Below, in pieces: positions 1-7,259 of a stretch of DNA of 10,567 bases. Numbering within the stretch: the stretch's first letter is position 1; the number at the start of each line of letters is the position of its first letter. Under the pieces are notes generated by a model, which was not told the DNA's origin, did not search any database, and saw only the letters and a list, made by a program, of their open reading frames with translations. A program made the position numbers and the translations under genes. This stretch comes from Corynebacterium accolens. Its GTDB lineage: Bacteria > Actinomycetota > Actinomycetes > Mycobacteriales > Mycobacteriaceae. The stretch covers positions 1,123,787-1,134,353 of the forward strand of contig NZ_CP100376.1 of NCBI RefSeq assembly GCF_030515985.1. Reading direction: 5' to 3'.

Positions 1-3000
1 GGAAAGGTCGCGCCCGCCGATGCCCCACGGGATGCCGCCAGTGGGGGCTTCGCCATGGGCAGCCAGCGCCTCTGGGGTCAGGACCGCGGGCAACATCTTC
101 AGCTGCGGGGCGGGAACGGCGTTAGCATGCACGCGGCAGATATGGGCAATATCTTGATTCGAGGTGTGCGCGAGCAGCATATTTTCGCCGGCCTGTGTCA
201 GCCCCCTGCCCGGAGCGCTGGGCAGTTTTTGCTGCAGCTTGCGGTCAATAAGCGAATCGAGCGCCTCACCTAAGCGCAGCTCGAGGCGGTTTGCGATGAG
301 ATCCCTAATCGCCGGGCGCATCGTGGTCCACCGGGAGGTGGCGATGACGACGTGTACGTTGGCGGAGGCGCCGTCCGCAACGATATCCGTGATGGATTCG
401 GCTATATCCTCAAACTCCGCATTGGATGGGCCGATGTGGTGCCAGCCATCGATAATCAAGAAGGTCTCGCGCGATTCCGGCCGGCGAATAAACCCGGCAA
501 CCTCATCGACGATGCGGCGGATCTTTTCGCCTTCTTCGCGCCCGGCTACCCCGGCAACGTGCGGTAGCCGGTCGAGGGCGGCTAGCTGCCCACCGCCCAA
601 GTCGATGACATAAAAACGGATATCTTCCGGCCGCCGGTTGAGTGCTAGGGAGGAGACTATCGTGCGCAGCGCGCCCGACTTGCCGGATTGCGGTCCCCCG
701 CACAGGGCAAGGTGGCCGCCGTGCTTGTGAAAGTCGATGACCAATTGGTCTTGGCGCTGGTAGTAAGGCCTATCGATGACCCCAATCGGCGCGGATAGTT
801 GCCCTGCGGTGGAACCCGCATTCTCCATATCGAGGGACGAAAGCTCGATGACCGGCGGCAGCGGTGGCAGCCAGATGCGGTGGGCCTCCTGGCCCCGCGC
901 GGCGGCCTCCTCACCGGCGGCGCGAACCACCTCGGTAAGAACCGATGTGGATTCATCCATGACCACCGAGGGCGAATTCTGTGCAGCGGCATCGTCCTGC
1001 GCCCAGCCTGTAAAAAGCTCCACCCGGCGCGGCGGCCCTGCAGGGTTGCCATCTTGGTCCGTGGCCGCGTGCGTCCCCGTGCCAGGTGCAGCCCGGCGCG
1101 CGAGCGGCCCTGATACGTAGGAGGCCTGAAACCGAGTGAGATCCTCGGCATCGGATTTGAGGTAGCCGGCGCCGGGTTGGCCGGGAAGGTGGTAGGCATC
1201 GGTGACGCCAAGGACCTGGCGGGATTCAGCGGAGGAAAAGGTTTTCAGGCCGATTCTGTAGGACAAGTGGGAGTCCAGCCCCCGCAAGCGCCCTTCCTCA
1301 AGCCTTTGGGAGGCCAAAAGCAGGTGCACGTGGAGGCTGCGCCCCAAGCGCCCCACGGCAACGAAGAGCTCGGCGAAATCCGGGTGCTGGCCCAAGAGCT
1401 CGGAAAATTCGTCCACGACGATGACCAGCGCCGGCAAGGGGCCGTAGTCCCGCACGGCATCCGCAGAGGCGTTGTACTCGCCCACATTGGCAAAGTTTCC
1501 CGCGGTGCGCAGGAGCTCTTGGCGGCGATTCATCTCCCCGGAAATGGCGTCATACATGCGCTCTACCAGGGTGGATTCTTCTTCAAGATTAGTAATGACC
1601 GCGGAGGTATGCGGCAGGCGGTCACAGCCTAGGAAGGTCGCACCACCCTTGAAGTCCACCAACACCAGGTTGAGTTCATCCGGGCTATGCGTGGCAGCAA
1701 GCGCGGTGACAAGAGTACGCAGGAGCTCAGATTTACCGCTGCCCGTCGCCCCGATGCACAGGCCGTGCGGCCCCATTCCGCCGTGCGCGGATTCTTTGAG
1801 ATCCACGGTCACCGGCTGCCCGATTGAATCGATGCCAATGGGCACCATGAGCCGCGAGGCGCCATCGCGCCCGTGCCACATGCCGCTAGCTGCCAACTCA
1901 TCCACGCCGCTGTAACCAAGCAGCCCCAGCAAATCATTGCCCCGGCGCCCAGAGGTGCTATCGGGGCGGCGAAAGACCGCCATCCGGCGGGCCATAATCG
2001 TGGCCGAGGCAGTACCTAAACTATCGGGTGTACCCAGTTCTTCCACGCCCGCGGCCGTGACCGCCTGCAGGGTATCCGCCGCGACGAGGCACAGGCCTTC
2101 TTGTTCCGCGCGCAGGCTCAACGCAGACGACGGCGCACCATCTACCTCAATGACGGTGGTATAAGAATCGCCGTGGAAGAAGTCTTCGGTGCCGGTGGTC
2201 AGGAGGGCATCGACAAGCACAATGCGAAACCGCGCCTTGTCCGGCTCCCGGGTGTGCGGCAGCCATTTCAGCCACTCCCAATCGCCGCCGATGGCCTCGA
2301 TCCCGATGGTCTCGGGGCCGTGCGCCAGGGCTAGTTGCATGACGAGGGCGCGCACCGTATCGCGGGCATTATTGCCGGTAAAGGATAAAAACCTAAAGGC
2401 CTGCAATTGGATCACCACCGGCATATCGGGCACGGTGCCCACCGCCTTGATGGCCTGGCGCATGCTCACCGCACAGACCGGGTCCAGGTCCTCGGTCGCA
2501 CCAGAATCAGGCACGTTGATGGGCGTGCACAACGTGGTGGGCCCAGTGCCCACGCGCACCTCCAAGGCATCCGGATCATCAGGCCCGCGCTCCCACATGC
2601 GCCGCGATCCCACCAGCGGTTCCAACCCCGCCGGATCCGGGTGCCGATACAGCTCGTGTGCGCGCTGCGCACCGGCATTATCCAGGGCCTTTTCCCGCAG
2701 CGCCTTAATGTGGCGCAAGTAAGTCCGCCGGGTTTCATCCGGGTCCTGCCCGCTATTGTGCGGCCCAAACATCATGGCCATGCTGGCCAGCATCATCAGC
2801 GGAAACATCAAGGATACCGGGCTGATATGCCGCGAATCGCCCGCGCCCAGCACCATCAACGCCACCATGCCCAGCATGGCGGCGATCATCACGATGGGCA
2901 GCAGCAGGCGCACCAGCAGCACCGGCTGTGGGCGCACCGCTTCCGGAACTTCCTCTGCCTCGATGGTGCCGGTGGGAAGCGGCGGTGGCGCGTCCCGAAG

Positions 3001-3048
3001 CGGCATGGACAATGGCTCCACGATGTGGGTTTCCCCGATCCCAAGCAT
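1..3048 (-). CDS. eccC: Type VII secretion motor ATPase EccC (ESX-4 type), 3' end missing
   Basis: Membrane-anchored FtsK/SpoIIIE-like motor that recognises Esx-type substrates and drives their export. The first 1016 codons are present, open to the edge without a stop or frameshift. Two hydrophobic segments lie near residues 43-67 and 75-94. The first ATPase domain has Walker A GATGSGKSELL (Lys439), then VLVDFKGGATF, and Walker B VIVVDEFSEL (Asp546, Glu547). The second has Walker A GGPQSGKSGALR (Lys790) and a Walker B-like LIIDGWHHIG (Asp867) with glycine where the catalytic glutamate would be. The start of a third domain (LPAVL, then GIGGRDLS) is reached at the edge, so it is a fused EccCa-EccCb chain; family members usually exceed 1100 residues. 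The ATG at 3048 is preceded by GGGGGAGG nine bases upstream. It is divergent from eccD. The family call is firm; the ESX-4 assignment rests on gene order. Confidence 0.96.
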   Translation of the reverse strand, partial: MLGIGETHIVEPLSMPLRDAPPPLPTGTIEAEEVPEAVRPQPVLLVRLLLPIVMIAAMLGMVALMVLGAGDSRHISPVSLMFPLMMLASMAMMFGPHNSGQDPDETRRTYLRHIKALREKALDNAGAQRAHELYRHPDPAGLEPLVGSRRMWERGPDDPDALEVRVGTGPTTLCTPINVPDSGATEDLDPVCAVSMRQAIKAVGTVPDMPVVIQLQAFRFLSFTGNNARDTVRALVMQLALAHGPETIGIEAIGGDWEWLKWLPHTREPDKARFRIVLVDALLTTGTEDFFHGDSYTTVIEVDGAPSSALSLRAEQEGLCLVAADTLQAVTAAGVEELGTPDSLGTASATIMARRMAVFRRPDSTSGRRGNDLLGLLGYSGVDELAASGMWHGRDGASRLMVPIGIDSIGQPVTVDLKESAHGGMGPHGLCIGATGSGKSELLRTLVTALAATHSPDELNLVLVDFKGGATFLGCDRLPHTSAVITNLEEESTLVERMYDAISGEMNRRQELLRTAGNFANVGEYNASADAVRDYGPLPALVIVVDEFSELLGQHPDFAELFVAVGRLGRSLHVHLLLASQRLEEGRLRGLDSHLSYRIGLKTFSSAESRQVLGVTDAYHLPGQPGAGYLKSDAEDLTRFQASYVSGPLARRAAPGTGTHAATDQDGNPAGPPRRVELFTGWAQDDAAAQNSPSVVMDESTSVLTEVVRAAGEEAAARGQEAHRIWLPPLPPVIELSSLDMENAGSTAGQLSAPIGVIDRPYYQRQDQLVIDFHKHGGHLALCGGPQSGKSGALRTIVSSLALNRRPEDIRFYVIDLGGGQLAALDRLPHVAGVAGREEGEKIRRIVDEVAGFIRRPESRETFLIIDGWHHIGPSNAEFEDIAESITDIVADGASANVHVVIATSRWTTMRPAIRDLIANRLELRLGEALDSLIDRKLQQKLPSAPGRGLTQAGENMLLAHTSNQDIAHICRVHANAVPAPQLKMLPAVLTPEALAAHGEAPTGGIPWGIGGRDLS

Positions 3049-3138
3049 GGGTAAAATCCTCCCCCGATCCACACGCTTAGCGCTCTTGGCCCCCTGCCAA
3101 GATTCCCCGCGCTGCGGTGGACACGACGCCACCAGTAA

Positions 3139-3153
3139 GCCACAATATGTGGC
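3139..3153. promoter_or_regulatory. 15-bp palindrome, candidate operator
   Basis: GCCACAATATGTGGC is a perfect 6-bp inverted repeat around a 3-base centre, located 47 bp before the eccD start codon and about 30 bp before the presumed -10 element of eccD. Its symmetry and place suit a dimeric repressor or activator. No matching regulator is encoded in the window and I do not recognise the motif as that of a known factor. Confidence 0.35.
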
Positions 3154-3179
3154 ATTGGGCAAGGGGGACGCCCACAATC

Positions 3180-3200
3180 TTTAGACAATTCGGGGGAATT
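3180..3200 (+). promoter_or_regulatory. Presumed -10 element and ribosome binding site of eccD
   Basis: TTTAGAC followed by AATTCGGGGGAATT ends directly at the eccD ATG. TAGACA resembles the actinobacterial -10 pattern TANANT except for its last base, and GGGGGAA is the only Shine-Dalgarno-like stretch near the start. The same TTTAGAC and TTCGGGG blocks precede eccB. If TAGACA is the -10, the leader would be only a few bases long, so the element could instead be bound by a regulator. Confidence 0.4.
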
Positions 3201-4646
3201 ATGACCGCTCCAACGGCGCATCACCTGCGCCTTACCATCCGCATCCACGCAGACTCCTTCCACAAGGAAGCAGACGTGGCATTGCCATTAAGCTCCAGCC
3301 TCGGCGAGCTCATGGCAGAACTTACCGATCTTGTCGATGCACCCGCGATCGACTCACCCTGGCGCGCCAGCACGGCATCCGGGCGCACCATCGACCTCAC
3401 CGCACCGCTTGCCGCCACGCCGCTTGCGGAAGGCTCCATCCTGGTGCTCTCCCCGCGCGAGGAGCGGCCCGCGCCCGTAATCCGCGATGCGGCCGAATCC
3501 CTCGCCGCCCAAAGCCGCGACGACACCACCTCCGCCATTCCCATCGTCTGGGCGTGGACTGGGCTTGCCGCGGCCTTCGCCGTGGCCTGGGTGCTCTCAC
3601 TTCCGGCGGTGGCCTGCGCCGGGCTCGCCATCGCGGCCTTCGTGCTCGCGCTGTGGACGCGGGCGCTATCGCTTGTCATGCTCACCCTGGCGGCAGGGGC
3701 GGCGAGCGGGTGGGCGCTTATTTCGCCCGCGCTTGCCGATGCCCCCTATGCCGCCCTCAGCACCAGCGCCACCCTCCTCGCGGCGTTATTGGCCTGCCAC
3801 CTCACCCGGTTAAGCACGGTACGCATTACCTCCGGTGTGCTCACCATCGCCGGGCTAGTGCTCATTGCGGCCGTGAGCTACCTGCTTCCTGGGCTCAGTG
3901 GGAATTCGGGCATCGGCACGAGCCACGGCACCGCAGCGGCCGCGGGCACCGTTATCGCAGGCGTCATTGTGCTTGCCACCGCCCCCGCGCTGACCATCGC
4001 CACCGCGGGACTCAAGGTGCCGCAATTGCCCACCGCAGGCCAAGACCTCGCCGTATCGGATGAACTCCAGCCCGATGTGGACGATCGCGCCACCCGCGCC
4101 GGGTACGCCTACGAGGGCATCTGCTGCGCAATCGCGCTCTGCCTCATCCCGGCCCTTATCGCGCTCAGTTTCACCGGCACCGGCACCCTCGTGGCCACGG
4201 ACGGGACCGTGAACGAGGCGGGAGACGCTTCCATCGGTTCTCGCATAGCCGTGCTCTTCGGCACCGGTTTAACCGGGCTCGGCTTCGTCCAAGCGCTCTG
4301 CGTCTCTGTTGCCGGAACGGTGGTCATGCACGCCGCGCGTCACGGGCGCGTGCTTGCCAGCTGGGCTCTCATGCTCGTCGCTATGGTTGCCTGCCTCACC
4401 GCCTGCTTGTGCGCCGTGCATGCGATTGCCACCAATGGGCTTGCCGGCGCTTGGGCGCCGACGGCGGTCGCCGCCCTCCTGCTTGCCGCGATGTTAAGCG
4501 CACCACTGTGGACGGCCAAAATGAGCGAGGTGGAACCAACAACCATCGCCTGGTTCGAACGCATCGAGTCCCTGACCATCGCCGCCTGCCTGCCGCTTGC
4601 CGCGCACCTCGCCGGGATCTTCGAGCTCATTCGGGGGCTAGGATAA
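3201..4646 (+). CDS. eccD: Type VII secretion channel protein EccD (ESX-4 type)
   Basis: Integral membrane component of the ESX core complex, in which EccD dimers line the membrane vestibule. The 481-residue product starts with a ubiquitin-like cytosolic domain (about residues 8-85, LRLTIRIHADSF onward), then a linker and eleven predicted transmembrane helices, roughly at 113-133, 135-152, 157-176, 183-201, 211-230, 243-268, 304-325, 348-375, 385-410, 417-436 and 458-477. A soluble loop between helices 6 and 7 carries LPTAGQDL (276-283), as I recall for EccD proteins. The ATG at 3201 is preferred because it has GGGGGAA just upstream and opens on the ubiquitin-like fold; the frame extends back to 3117, but those residues look non-coding. 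Its stop overlaps the mycP start (TAATG), so the two are probably translationally coupled. Confidence 0.93.
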   Translation: MTAPTAHHLRLTIRIHADSFHKEADVALPLSSSLGELMAELTDLVDAPAIDSPWRASTASGRTIDLTAPLAATPLAEGSILVLSPREERPAPVIRDAAESLAAQSRDDTTSAIPIVWAWTGLAAAFAVAWVLSLPAVACAGLAIAAFVLALWTRALSLVMLTLAAGAASGWALISPALADAPYAALSTSATLLAALLACHLTRLSTVRITSGVLTIAGLVLIAAVSYLLPGLSGNSGIGTSHGTAAAAGTVIAGVIVLATAPALTIATAGLKVPQLPTAGQDLAVSDELQPDVDDRATRAGYAYEGICCAIALCLIPALIALSFTGTGTLVATDGTVNEAGDASIGSRIAVLFGTGLTGLGFVQALCVSVAGTVVMHAARHGRVLASWALMLVAMVACLTACLCAVHAIATNGLAGAWAPTAVAALLLAAMLSAPLWTAKMSEVEPTTIAWFERIESLTIAACLPLAAHLAGIFELIRGLG

Positions 4647-5887
4647 TGCACCACAATCGCTCGCGTCGTTCTTCCGTACTACCTGGTTTCAGCGGCAGTT
4701 CAAGGCTTGCTGCTTGTGCCCTCACCGCGTGTGTCCTCGCCGAAACCGGCGGCTTCATCGCAGCAGCTCCCATCGCGGGCGCGCGGGAACCGGACCGGGA
4801 ATGCGCCACCGCGCATCCTTCTCCCCTAGCGCCAGAACCTTCCGAGGATCAGCGCGCCTACCGCTCCCAGCTGCATTCCTTTGCCACGGGCGAGGGCATT
4901 AAGGTAGCCGTCATCGATACCGGCGTTGCCCACCACGATCAGCTGCCGAATCTCACCGCAGGCGCGGACCTAGTCACTCCGGAAGAACCGGATCCGCACC
5001 GGGATTGCGACCTGCACGGCACCGTTGTAGCCGGCATCATTGCCGGGCACGATATTGGCATCGCCCCGCGATCTGAGATCCGCGCCATCCGCCAAACCAG
5101 CGCGCATTATCGCCAATACGATGGCACGGCCGGCGAGTCCGACGAGGACAGCACTACCGGCTCGCTCGACACATTGGCCAGCGCCATCGATCATGCCGTG
5201 GAGGACAACGCCCAGGTCATCAATATTTCCGTCGTGTCCTGCGTTCCAGCGAAGACCGCGCAGCGCATCGATAGCTCCCGCTTGGATGAGGCGCTCGGCC
5301 ACGCGGAAGATGCCGGCGCGGTAGTCATCGCAGCCTCCGGCAATATTTCCTCCGGCACCTGCGAAGAAGGCGATCACGTCTTTCCCGCTGATTCACCGAC
5401 CGTATTATCCATTAGCGCCCAAGAGGATGCCCACGCGCTGGCGGAGTACTCCCTCACGCCTGCCGATGGCCCACAATTATCCGCCCACGGCTTCGTCCCT
5501 TTAGCGCTTAATCCCGCCGGTGGCTGGGCAGACGGGAAGAACCAACAGGATTCCCTGGCGCAGTTTCATGGCACCTCGTTCGCGGCTCCGGTGGTTAGCG
5601 GCACCGCCGCCTTATTAGCCGAGCGCTACCCAGACGCCAGCGCCGCCGATATACGCCAACGTCTCCTCTCTGCCGGCGAGCCCGGCAACGGTTTCATCGA
5701 CCCGCTCGCCGCCCTGACCCATATCGATGGCGAATATGCCGCACCCGCGCGCGATCTGACCATCCAACCCGCCAAAGACGAACACTCCCCAGCGGCGAGC
5801 CGTACCGGGTGGGTGATCGGCGGGTTAGTCCTGCTGCTGACCGGCCTGACGGTTGCCCGCGGGCTACGCCGAGCCAAGTCGGCCTAG
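4646..5887 (+). CDS. mycP: Mycosin, subtilisin-like serine protease of type VII secretion
   Basis: Membrane-anchored S8-family protease on the outer face of the cytoplasmic membrane, needed for ESX complex stability and, in some systems, for processing of secreted proteins. The 413-residue chain has an N-terminal signal region (hydrophobic around 20-46, possible cut after AGA at 44-46). The catalytic triad is Asp91 (VAVIDTGV), His124 (CDLHGTVVAG) and Ser311 (FHGTSFAAP); Asn233 in AASGN fits the oxyanion hole. Four cysteines at 53, 121, 199 and 239 fit the two disulfides described for mycobacterial mycosins. A C-terminal membrane helix lies at about 388-405, followed by a basic tail. The ATG overlaps the eccD stop, with GGGGGCTAGGA upstream. 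The frame is open much further upstream inside eccD, but only this start gives a signal peptide. It looks enzymatically intact. Confidence 0.95.
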   Translation: MHHNRSRRSSVLPGFSGSSRLAACALTACVLAETGGFIAAAPIAGAREPDRECATAHPSPLAPEPSEDQRAYRSQLHSFATGEGIKVAVIDTGVAHHDQLPNLTAGADLVTPEEPDPHRDCDLHGTVVAGIIAGHDIGIAPRSEIRAIRQTSAHYRQYDGTAGESDEDSTTGSLDTLASAIDHAVEDNAQVINISVVSCVPAKTAQRIDSSRLDEALGHAEDAGAVVIAASGNISSGTCEEGDHVFPADSPTVLSISAQEDAHALAEYSLTPADGPQLSAHGFVPLALNPAGGWADGKNQQDSLAQFHGTSFAAPVVSGTAALLAERYPDASAADIRQRLLSAGEPGNGFIDPLAALTHIDGEYAAPARDLTIQPAKDEHSPAASRTGWVIGGLVLLLTGLTVARGLRRAKSA

Positions 5888-7167
5888 CGGCTGACCTGCA
5901 GAGCTTCGTCCCGGTCCAAGCGCGAGGCTTCTGGCAGTAGCCGGATGATTTCCCACGGAACCTCCGCCCCGATACCGGTGCCGAGGGCCTCCAAGAGTTC
6001 CTTATTGTCCACCGCATGGCGCTGCCCCGTCGGCGAGACAACGTGATAGCCATGCCCGGTATCCACACCAACTCCTCCTGCCGATAGCCCACCGAAGCGA
6101 TCCGCTATGCCCTCACCTGCGAGCGCTACCGTCCCGGGGTTCTCAGTCACCATCGCTGCCCCACCGTTGCTATCGGCGCACATCCAGCCCTCACCTGGGT
6201 CAACGAAGTCGAAGGTGGTGGCGGGCAGGCGGAAGTTTAAGGGGGAATCGGCAAGCGCGCCTATCTCTCGTGGTGAGGCTTCTTTGCGCGTCGCGCCGTA
6301 GCTAACCAGCATGTCAGCCTGGGTGGCGGAAAGCTCGGCGACGCCGTCGTCCGTCCGGGCCCACTGATCCTGCCCGGTATCCATGATGTCCGGCAGCGGA
6401 TCGGGAAACGTCAGCGGCGGCTGCTCCGCAAAGGCATTGAGCAATTCCGCGGGAACGGGCCAGGCATGGGTGCTCCCGTCGATGCCAATCCCGCGGCGGA
6501 TGACCCGGCCCTCCGTGCTCTGCGCATCGGGTAAACGCACCCGCCCGTCCGCGGTGAGCAGCCACTGCGTGCCATCCGTTTCTGCGAGCGCAGCACGCTC
6601 CTCCCCAAAGCCCTCCTGCGGCGGATCCGCTACCACGATGACCTCTTCTTGGGCCACCTGTTGGCTATCGATGCTGGTGGGGTTATCGGCAGGCTGCTCA
6701 TCGTGTCCGGCAAGGCACGCCGCCCACGAGCGCTGCGGGGTCTCGCCCGGTGCGGCCAAATAGCCGGGCGCATCCGAAATCCCCACGGGAGTGCCCAACG
6801 AGGCCTCGCGTAAATGCTCGTCCCCAATGGTCTGCGCCTCGGCCGCCTCGCCGGCGATGATCCGCGCGGAAGAGAGGTTGTAAACGGGGTGGTACGTATC
6901 GTTGACATCCACGAAGAGCTGGCCCTGTTCCGAGCGCACGATGGGCGCGTCCCCTGGCTGCGGGCTCGGCTGCAACCAGGCTAAAAGCCCAGAACCGACG
7001 GCCAAAAAGGCCACGCCTACCCCGCCGAATATCATCGCCTTGCGGCGGCGGGCTAGCGGATCATGGATCATGCGCGTATCGCCCAATACGAGCCCGTGTT
7101 CCACGCGGCGGCGCAAAAATTTATGGCCCGAGACTTGGGCCTTCGTCGTTGGCAATGGACGTGCCAT
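5884..7167 (-). CDS. eccB: Type VII secretion membrane protein EccB (ESX-4 type)
   Basis: Core ESX subunit with a short cytosolic N-terminus, one membrane helix and a large extracytoplasmic domain that caps the complex. The 427-residue product opens with the family hallmark VSGHKFLRRRVEHGLVLGD (12-30) and a basic stretch ARRRKA, then a membrane helix at about 45-66. Cys151 (SWAACLAG) and Cys330 (GWMCADSNGG) fit the conserved disulfide of EccB proteins. It is shorter than typical mycobacterial paralogues (about 470-500 residues), so the repeat domain may be trimmed. The ATG at 7167 has GGGGGGAAA six bases upstream. It is transcribed away from truA's end in the same direction, 92 bp downstream of it, and converges on mycP with a 4-bp overlap. 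Upstream it shares a sequence element with eccD. Confidence 0.94.
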   Translation of the reverse strand: MARPLPTTKAQVSGHKFLRRRVEHGLVLGDTRMIHDPLARRRKAMIFGGVGVAFLAVGSGLLAWLQPSPQPGDAPIVRSEQGQLFVDVNDTYHPVYNLSSARIIAGEAAEAQTIGDEHLREASLGTPVGISDAPGYLAAPGETPQRSWAACLAGHDEQPADNPTSIDSQQVAQEEVIVVADPPQEGFGEERAALAETDGTQWLLTADGRVRLPDAQSTEGRVIRRGIGIDGSTHAWPVPAELLNAFAEQPPLTFPDPLPDIMDTGQDQWARTDDGVAELSATQADMLVSYGATRKEASPREIGALADSPLNFRLPATTFDFVDPGEGWMCADSNGGAAMVTENPGTVALAGEGIADRFGGLSAGGVGVDTGHGYHVVSPTGQRHAVDNKELLEALGTGIGAEVPWEIIRLLPEASRLDRDEALQVSR

Positions 7168-7170
7168 GAA

Positions 7171-7202
7171 TTTCCCCCCGAAAATTCCCCGAAAGTCTAA
7201 AT
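7171..7202 (-). promoter_or_regulatory. Presumed eccB promoter element and ribosome binding site
   Basis: Reading on the minus strand, TTTAGACTTTCGGGG (7201-7187) is followed by AATTTTCGGGGGGAAATTC directly before the ATG. TAGACT fits the corynebacterial -10 pattern TANANT. TTCGGGG occurs twice in tandem; the copy nearer the start supplies the ribosome binding site. No convincing -35 is visible. The match to the eccD leader suggests shared control. Confidence 0.45.
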
Positions 7203-7238
7203 AAACCCAGACCTCAGGCTAGCGTAGGCTCCACGGCC

Positions 7239-7252
7239 CTGCCACTTGGCAG
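7239..7252. other. Small hairpin between truA and eccB
   Basis: CTGCC and GGCAG flank a four-base loop. On the plus strand the stem is followed by CGTGTTTT, so it could weakly terminate plus-strand read-through. On the minus strand, the direction of truA, there is no U-tract, so truA and eccB may be partly co-transcribed. Confidence 0.25.
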
Positions 7253-7259
7253 CGTGTTT

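Larger units (their letters stand above)
3049..3200. promoter_or_regulatory. Divergent eccC/eccD control region
   Basis: This gap must hold the 5' signals of both eccC (minus) and eccD (plus). It contains the eccC ribosome binding site (GGGGGAGG on the minus strand, 3058-3065) and three inverted repeats: TCTTGGC/GCCAAGA (3084-3102), the palindrome GCCACAATATGTGGC (3139-3153) and TGGGC/GCCCA (3156-3174). The eccD-proximal element TTTAGACAATTCGGGG follows at 3180-3195. On the minus strand a weak pair TTGGCA, 15 bases, TAAGCG could be the eccC promoter; it overlaps the first inverted repeat. The repeats are seen directly; their use as operators is inference. Confidence 0.55.

Noticed and set aside
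657..1632. Several overlapping frames of about 100-180 codons on both strands inside eccC
   Set aside because: They lie in other frames of a continuous EccC reading frame with correctly placed Walker motifs. Their translations are arginine/proline-rich and low in family-like features.
3117..3200. Upstream extension of eccD to an earlier ATG
   Set aside because: The extra 28 residues lie over the divergent control region with its repeats, and the internal ATG at 3201 has the ribosome binding site and begins the ubiquitin-like domain.
3554..4063. Plus-strand frame of 169 codons within eccD
   Set aside because: It is a histidine/arginine-rich shadow in another frame of eccD, whose own frame gives eleven clean membrane helices.
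4409..4645. Upstream extension of mycP inside eccD
   Set aside because: The frame is open but out of frame with the well-supported eccD. The ATG at 4646 gives a signal peptide and the usual stop/start overlap.
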